DNA of 64,000 bases from Taxillus chinensis. Lineage: Eukaryota > Streptophyta > Magnoliopsida > Santalales > Loranthaceae. The translations under genes were made by a program, and so were the position numbers. This document shows positions 59,548 to 64,000 of this stretch, one piece after another. A model generated the notes under the pieces. The model searched no databases. It was not told the DNA's origin and saw nothing but the letters and a program-made list of their open reading frames with translations. Where the stretch lies: positions 7,796,062-7,860,061 of the forward strand of contig CM042085.1 of NCBI GenBank assembly GCA_023512835.1. The letters are read 5' to 3'. Every line of letters begins with the position of its first letter. Positions within the stretch are counted from its first letter, which is position 1.

Positions 59548-61851
59548 TGTTTGTTCTCGCGGGGAGTCCATCGGAACTTACCCTATATCATTAATTATTC
59601 AGCGCTCCTTTAGTTAGTGATGTGTTTCTTCGAATGGCGATGGTTAATTACAATTTTATTACATGGTTTTTGGTAATCACGCACATATATATATACAAAC
59701 ACACACACACACACAGTTGGTTTGTTTCACAACCCCCCTGTTTGTTGTAGCCATGTTTTGTACTACATAAATCATTACCCTATACTATGTCTGCTTTGTG
59801 CGGCAATCCTTATTGATTGATCTGTCTGCCATAATATCTGAGCACTTTGAATGTAACTGGGTGAATAAAAGGCGTGAGCACTTTGAATTTAACCGTTAGC
59901 CCGCTATATCATATTCCCTGAGAGACCAATGCTCCCATTGATGACCTTCTTTAATTTGAAATCTATATCATATGCGGCATGTCCCAAACTGACATCGATG
60001 AAGAAGTGAGTTCCAGTAAAAACCATATATATATTTTCTATCTTTATTTTAGAATATAAATAATACAGTATCATTTTATATATTTTAATTATATTTTTAA
60101 TTGTTTTTAATTTTTTTTTATATATTTTATTTATTACAATTCGTATAGATAAATAAAAAATATTTAAATGATAAATAATAATCTTTTAAATATAAAAATA
60201 TTTCCTGATTCTTGCTTTTAAACTCTATTTTCGAAAAATTATTATTATATGAATGTTCCAACGCATTAAATTCTTACTCATTTTTAACATTGTGATTTTT
60301 TCCCATTTCCCAAAAACAAATTAATTAATTAAAATCACTTTTTAGAATCTCTTCTTTTCTTTCCGTTACCAATCAATTTATTTAAAAAAAAACCAAAGGC
60401 AGGTAAACAATTTCTCTTAGAACACTATCACTTTAACTATTTTTTAATAAATGTATTGTTACATGTGACAACATATCACATTATTAGAAAAATAAATAAA
60501 TTATAACCATCCGCATCCATCATGATTTCCAACCAATTGCACCAATTACTTTCCTTTTAATAAATGTTTTAATCGTCTTTATTTCTTTGTTTATTATTAT
60601 TAGCAGGCAGATATTATGGTCTGGCCATTTTGGAAACATAATGCGTATCAAACATGTAATCTGCGCATTATTACATATGCAGACAAAACATTTTCTGCCG
60701 GCGTACAGGCACAGGTTGGCAATGGAAGATATTTACAAGTTTTTTACATATGCAAGTTATTATTATTATATTATTAAAAGCTTGCAATTGCATATGCATA
60801 CAAAATTTATGCGTATGTTTACACAGGTTGGCAAAGGTTGGTAATGTAATATTTTTTAATTTCACTTTGTATAATATAAATTATATATGTTTACACAACT
60901 GGCATAAAAAAACTATTTTTTCAAGAGAAGGATAGATGTAGCTAATAGCCTATACGTGTCTCATTTGATTTTAGTATCTAATACATTGAATTAGTCATTA
61001 TTATTTTTAAAATTCAATAAAAATTATAATTTTAAAATATTCTTATCCATAATCTTATAAGAAATTAACCTTAGATCCATTAAAATAATATTATAATATA
61101 AAAAAACGAGAAAAAAATAAAAAAAATATTTAATTAATATAAATTATTCTTCAAAATTAAAAATTCTCAAAAAATTTTAACTTATAATTACAAATTTTAA
61201 ACTTTAAAGAATCTAATATGACTACTATATTTCTCCTACATTCATCAAATTATACATTTCAATAAAACAATAAATAATTCAATGTCAATGATCTTTGCAA
61301 AAAAAAATAAAAATAAAACACGCAAATCAAAAAATTGTGGGTGAACACGAACTTGTATCTAACAAAGCACAACATTATATATACTCGCATGAAAAAAGCC
61401 GCTTGCAATTTTGTTTTACCGTAATGCCTCCCAATCTCATCAATCCTATCTTATCATATCCTATAAAAGAAATAATAGCTACAGCCGTGTCGCGGTGTAT
61501 TAATAGGAAATTAATGATGCTTTTTTCCAACTAATTACAGCATGACATGTCAGTATGATAACACAAAACTATGTGACCCCAACAAAAAACCATAAAAAAA
61601 AAAAAAACATTTGAGGCCTACGCTTGCAAATTTGAGGCGATAATATGGTAGAGCATTTGAAAATTGTATGCTTATATATCACATATATAATTGAGCCTTT
61701 TATATATGATTTACCTAAGCGCTTTATTGTTGTGTACAATAACATGTGTGGACTTAATTTAATTTAACCCCCCGGATTGAAGGCATGCAAGTACCTGCAC
61801 ATTCTTGTCTCTTGTCAGTGGCTCAAATTCTCCATCGATACTGCCACTGAG
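59548..61851. other. Intergenic between the HRGP and HDS 3' ends
   Basis: 3' UTRs of both genes point into this stretch. It contains a CA repeat near 59699-59716 and much low-complexity A/T. Positions 60600-60830 repeat ACATATGCA / GCATATG words and TTGGCAA. No gene is seen. Confidence 0.4.
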
Positions 61852-64000
61852 TTACTCTTCTGCCGGAGGATCCACCCACCGGCCATTATCTTTTATCAGC
61901 TGGATCAACGCATCAGTCGCACGTTCCATCTCAATTCCCCGCTTCACCACGGTCTGAGATGCGTTCCAATTGATCAACAAGTCCACAACAATTCAATTAT
62001 ATATATACATATATATACATGCAAACACACACACCCCAAGAATAAAGCCTCTTAACGTTAGTGGGATGTTGCCAAACACTTCAGGCTTCTGTAGTTTATA
62101 ACGATACTACTAGACTAGGCCAAATGACTTTCACGCACTACAATCAAATCAAAATGAGTTCAGGAGAGAGTATATTAGATCTTGTTTTACCTTCCCAACA
62201 TAAAGGTCTATTTTTCCAGGTGCACCACCCACATAACCAAAGTCCGCATCAGCCATCTCTCCGGGTCCGTTCACAATGCACCCCATGATAGCAATCTTCA
62301 AGGGAAAATAATAAGAATATATGACAACACAGCCTTTTCCTCCTATTATTTTTTGGCTTAGAAAACAAATTGCAGTGTCAATCAATGTCAGCCAATCAGA
62401 AAGTATTGGGAATTACCGAAACGCCAGGCAAATGTGAAGTCTTCTCTCTTATCTCCGCACTTATGTCTTGAAGGTCAAATAAAGTCCTCCCACAGGATGG
62501 GCATGAAACATATTCCTAAATTGAGAACAAATTGTGCACAGTTGAAATAATCATACAATCAAAATTAACAGCACATAACCATATATGAACTCACTATAGC
62601 CTTTTTCTCCAAAAACTTCTTACCGTCTTTGTATTCCGCATCCTGCAACCTTGTAGTAAGTTGAAAGATGTGTCCCTAAGGAAATTGACGTCTTGGTCTG
62701 GGGCCTCCAATAAAATGCCATCTCCAAGTCCATCCACTAAAAGGGCTCCAGCATTCGCACCAGCACCAATGACCAAGTCATCTCTGTATGTTTGCAGGAA
62801 TTGGGTACTCATAGCTCTTAATTCAGTAAACTGTTAGATGTAACATTGAATTACCTATGAGTCCCATTGGGGAACTGAAGATGATGGATTACAGGGAAGC
62901 TCAGAGAACTGTCTGCTAAATATTCGAACAACCTGCCGGCAATGAAATGTTGAATCATCAGTAAACAGTATCTGATTTGCAGTGCATAAACCATATCTGA
63001 CAAACAACTAAGGGTGCTACATGCTAAATCATTATGGAAAGAAATGCCACTTTGGATTTTAAAGATTAACTGGATGTACTCTACTGGAAAGAAATGTTGA
63101 ATCACCTCCTTGCAGCATGTACTCTACTGGTTTTTGTGGTATATGGAAGATCATGAAGAAGCATGGTAGCATCAATTTCTTTGAGGATTTCAAGCTCTTG
63201 GTAGGGCTCATCACCGCCAACAGAAACAACCAAGCGTGTTCCTGAGAGAAAATTGATATTTATAATAAAATCTTAAGCTAGTCCTCATATATAGGTGACA
63301 AGCTGGTACCTTCTGGCAGAAGCTTGTGAGCCCCAGTGGATAATTCCTTGAGATTTACGAGAACCATCGCATTAGGCAGTGGTTTTGTCAGCTGTTCTGA
63401 TAAAGGAGTTATAACCCCCATGCTTATATCTATTAACCTTTTGAGAGCGAGCCTCTGTCATTTAACAGTCATAATACCACGATTATACACTCCAAAATAC
63501 AAATATAGAATGCAATAAAATGGTTGGAAGACCAAAATGAAGCACAGTTATTGGTAATTGTTTTCCTATTTTCTTCCTCTCATAATGATAATAAGATGAA
63601 GAAGAATGAAGCAGAAAGGAAACTGGGTCCTACAGAATCAGCATCGTCCACTGGTGGAAGCTCTCTTACAAGGACTGAATCCACTGTAGCAAGATCCTGA
63701 ATCAAGTTATTAACAATAATCCCCATTAGCAGACGATACCCCATATCCCACAAAACACATGATGTGTTGGATAGAGTCAAAATAGATATTAACCTTATAT
63801 GGCATGCCAACAACAAGTTTTGCCGCTAATGATTTGTACAGAAGTTCAGGCATCTGAAAGAAATAAGATGAGTTTGAAATCAAAATGGAAAAATAAATAG
63901 AAAAGTACATAAAGCCTTTAACTTTTAGCTGCCAATATCACAACAGAAACACATCTCCCATAGGCAACTATGAGAGTGGTTAAAAAAACCATGCGAAAAG
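61852..64000 (-). CDS. HDS: 4-hydroxy-3-methylbut-2-enyl diphosphate synthase (HDS/IspG), 3' part
   Basis: Nine minus-strand exons are visible: 63853-63794, 63696-63634, 63454-63310, 63241-63106, 62932-62855, 62783-62624, 62515-62417, 62295-62191 and 61953-61852 (TAA). They join in frame with GT-AG introns; the 5' part lies beyond the right edge. The protein contains [11 protein letters not shown], the plant insert region ([19 protein letters not shown]), [34 protein letters not shown] and the iron-sulfur ligands CPSC and [10 protein letters not shown], ending [13 protein letters not shown] reduces ME-cPP to HMBPP in the plastid MEP pathway, using a [4Fe-4S] cluster bound by three cysteines and a glutamate, all present. 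The last ~147 bases look like intron. No break is seen in the visible part. Confidence 0.95.

Noticed and set aside
59092..59571. Arg-rich minus-strand frame
   Set aside because: Antisense shadow of the proline-rich HRGP coding region.

Overview
This window is nuclear DNA of a flowering plant, almost certainly a eudicot. The genes have GT-AG introns and typical plant products: a PIP2 aquaporin, an S40/DUF584 protein, a KDEL protein disulfide isomerase and plastid HDS/IspG. They sit as GC-richer islands in very AT-rich DNA full of microsatellites, MITE-like repeats and Copia relics. I see no bacterial features, rRNA, tRNA or CRISPR. The species cannot be read from the sequence.

Layout. 1-2.6 kb is a cluster of one MITE-like family. 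4.8-5.9 kb is a non-autonomous repeat carrying a broken fragment of a sphingolipid delta-8 desaturase. 7.4-7.8 kb is a Copia tail relic. 8.74-9.28 kb (-) is an intact S40-type gene. 14.46-16.48 kb is a broken 2-hydroxyacyl-CoA lyase fragment (-), split by a hAT-like element with a perfect 8-bp target duplication. 18-22.9 kb holds repeats. 25.5-26.6 kb (-) has exon-like fragments, including one SMC2-like exon. 27.42-29.47 kb (+) is an intact four-exon PIP2 aquaporin. 32.36-32.52 kb (-) is a Pcf11-like zinc-finger fragment, and 32.7-34.25 kb is a second Copia relic. 36.10-36.49 kb (+) is a small secreted or membrane protein gene, followed by a broken duplicate at 37.6 kb.

From 38.53 to 46.05 kb (-) two exons appear to form one small gene of about 79 codons. 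Its ~7.3 kb intron contains a chimeric CIPK pseudogene and a degenerate Copia element, both on the opposite strand. 46.9-50.5 kb is a degenerate ~105-bp satellite split by a 2,553-bp solo LTR with a 5-bp target duplication. 51.33-55.39 kb (+) is a 12-exon PDIL1-4-like gene. 59.05-59.55 kb (+) is a hydroxyproline-rich membrane-anchored protein gene. 61.85 kb to beyond the right edge (-) is the 3' part of HDS/IspG, nine exons visible.

The intact genes do not form a pathway; each is an independent plant transcription unit. They cover water transport, ER protein folding, plastid isoprenoid synthesis, cell-wall or surface proteins, a senescence-associated family and a small membrane protein. The notable biology is the traffic between genes and transposons: several different gene fragments lie in or next to mobile DNA, and one small gene tolerates a transposon-filled intron. 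All family names come from reading motifs by eye. No database search was possible.
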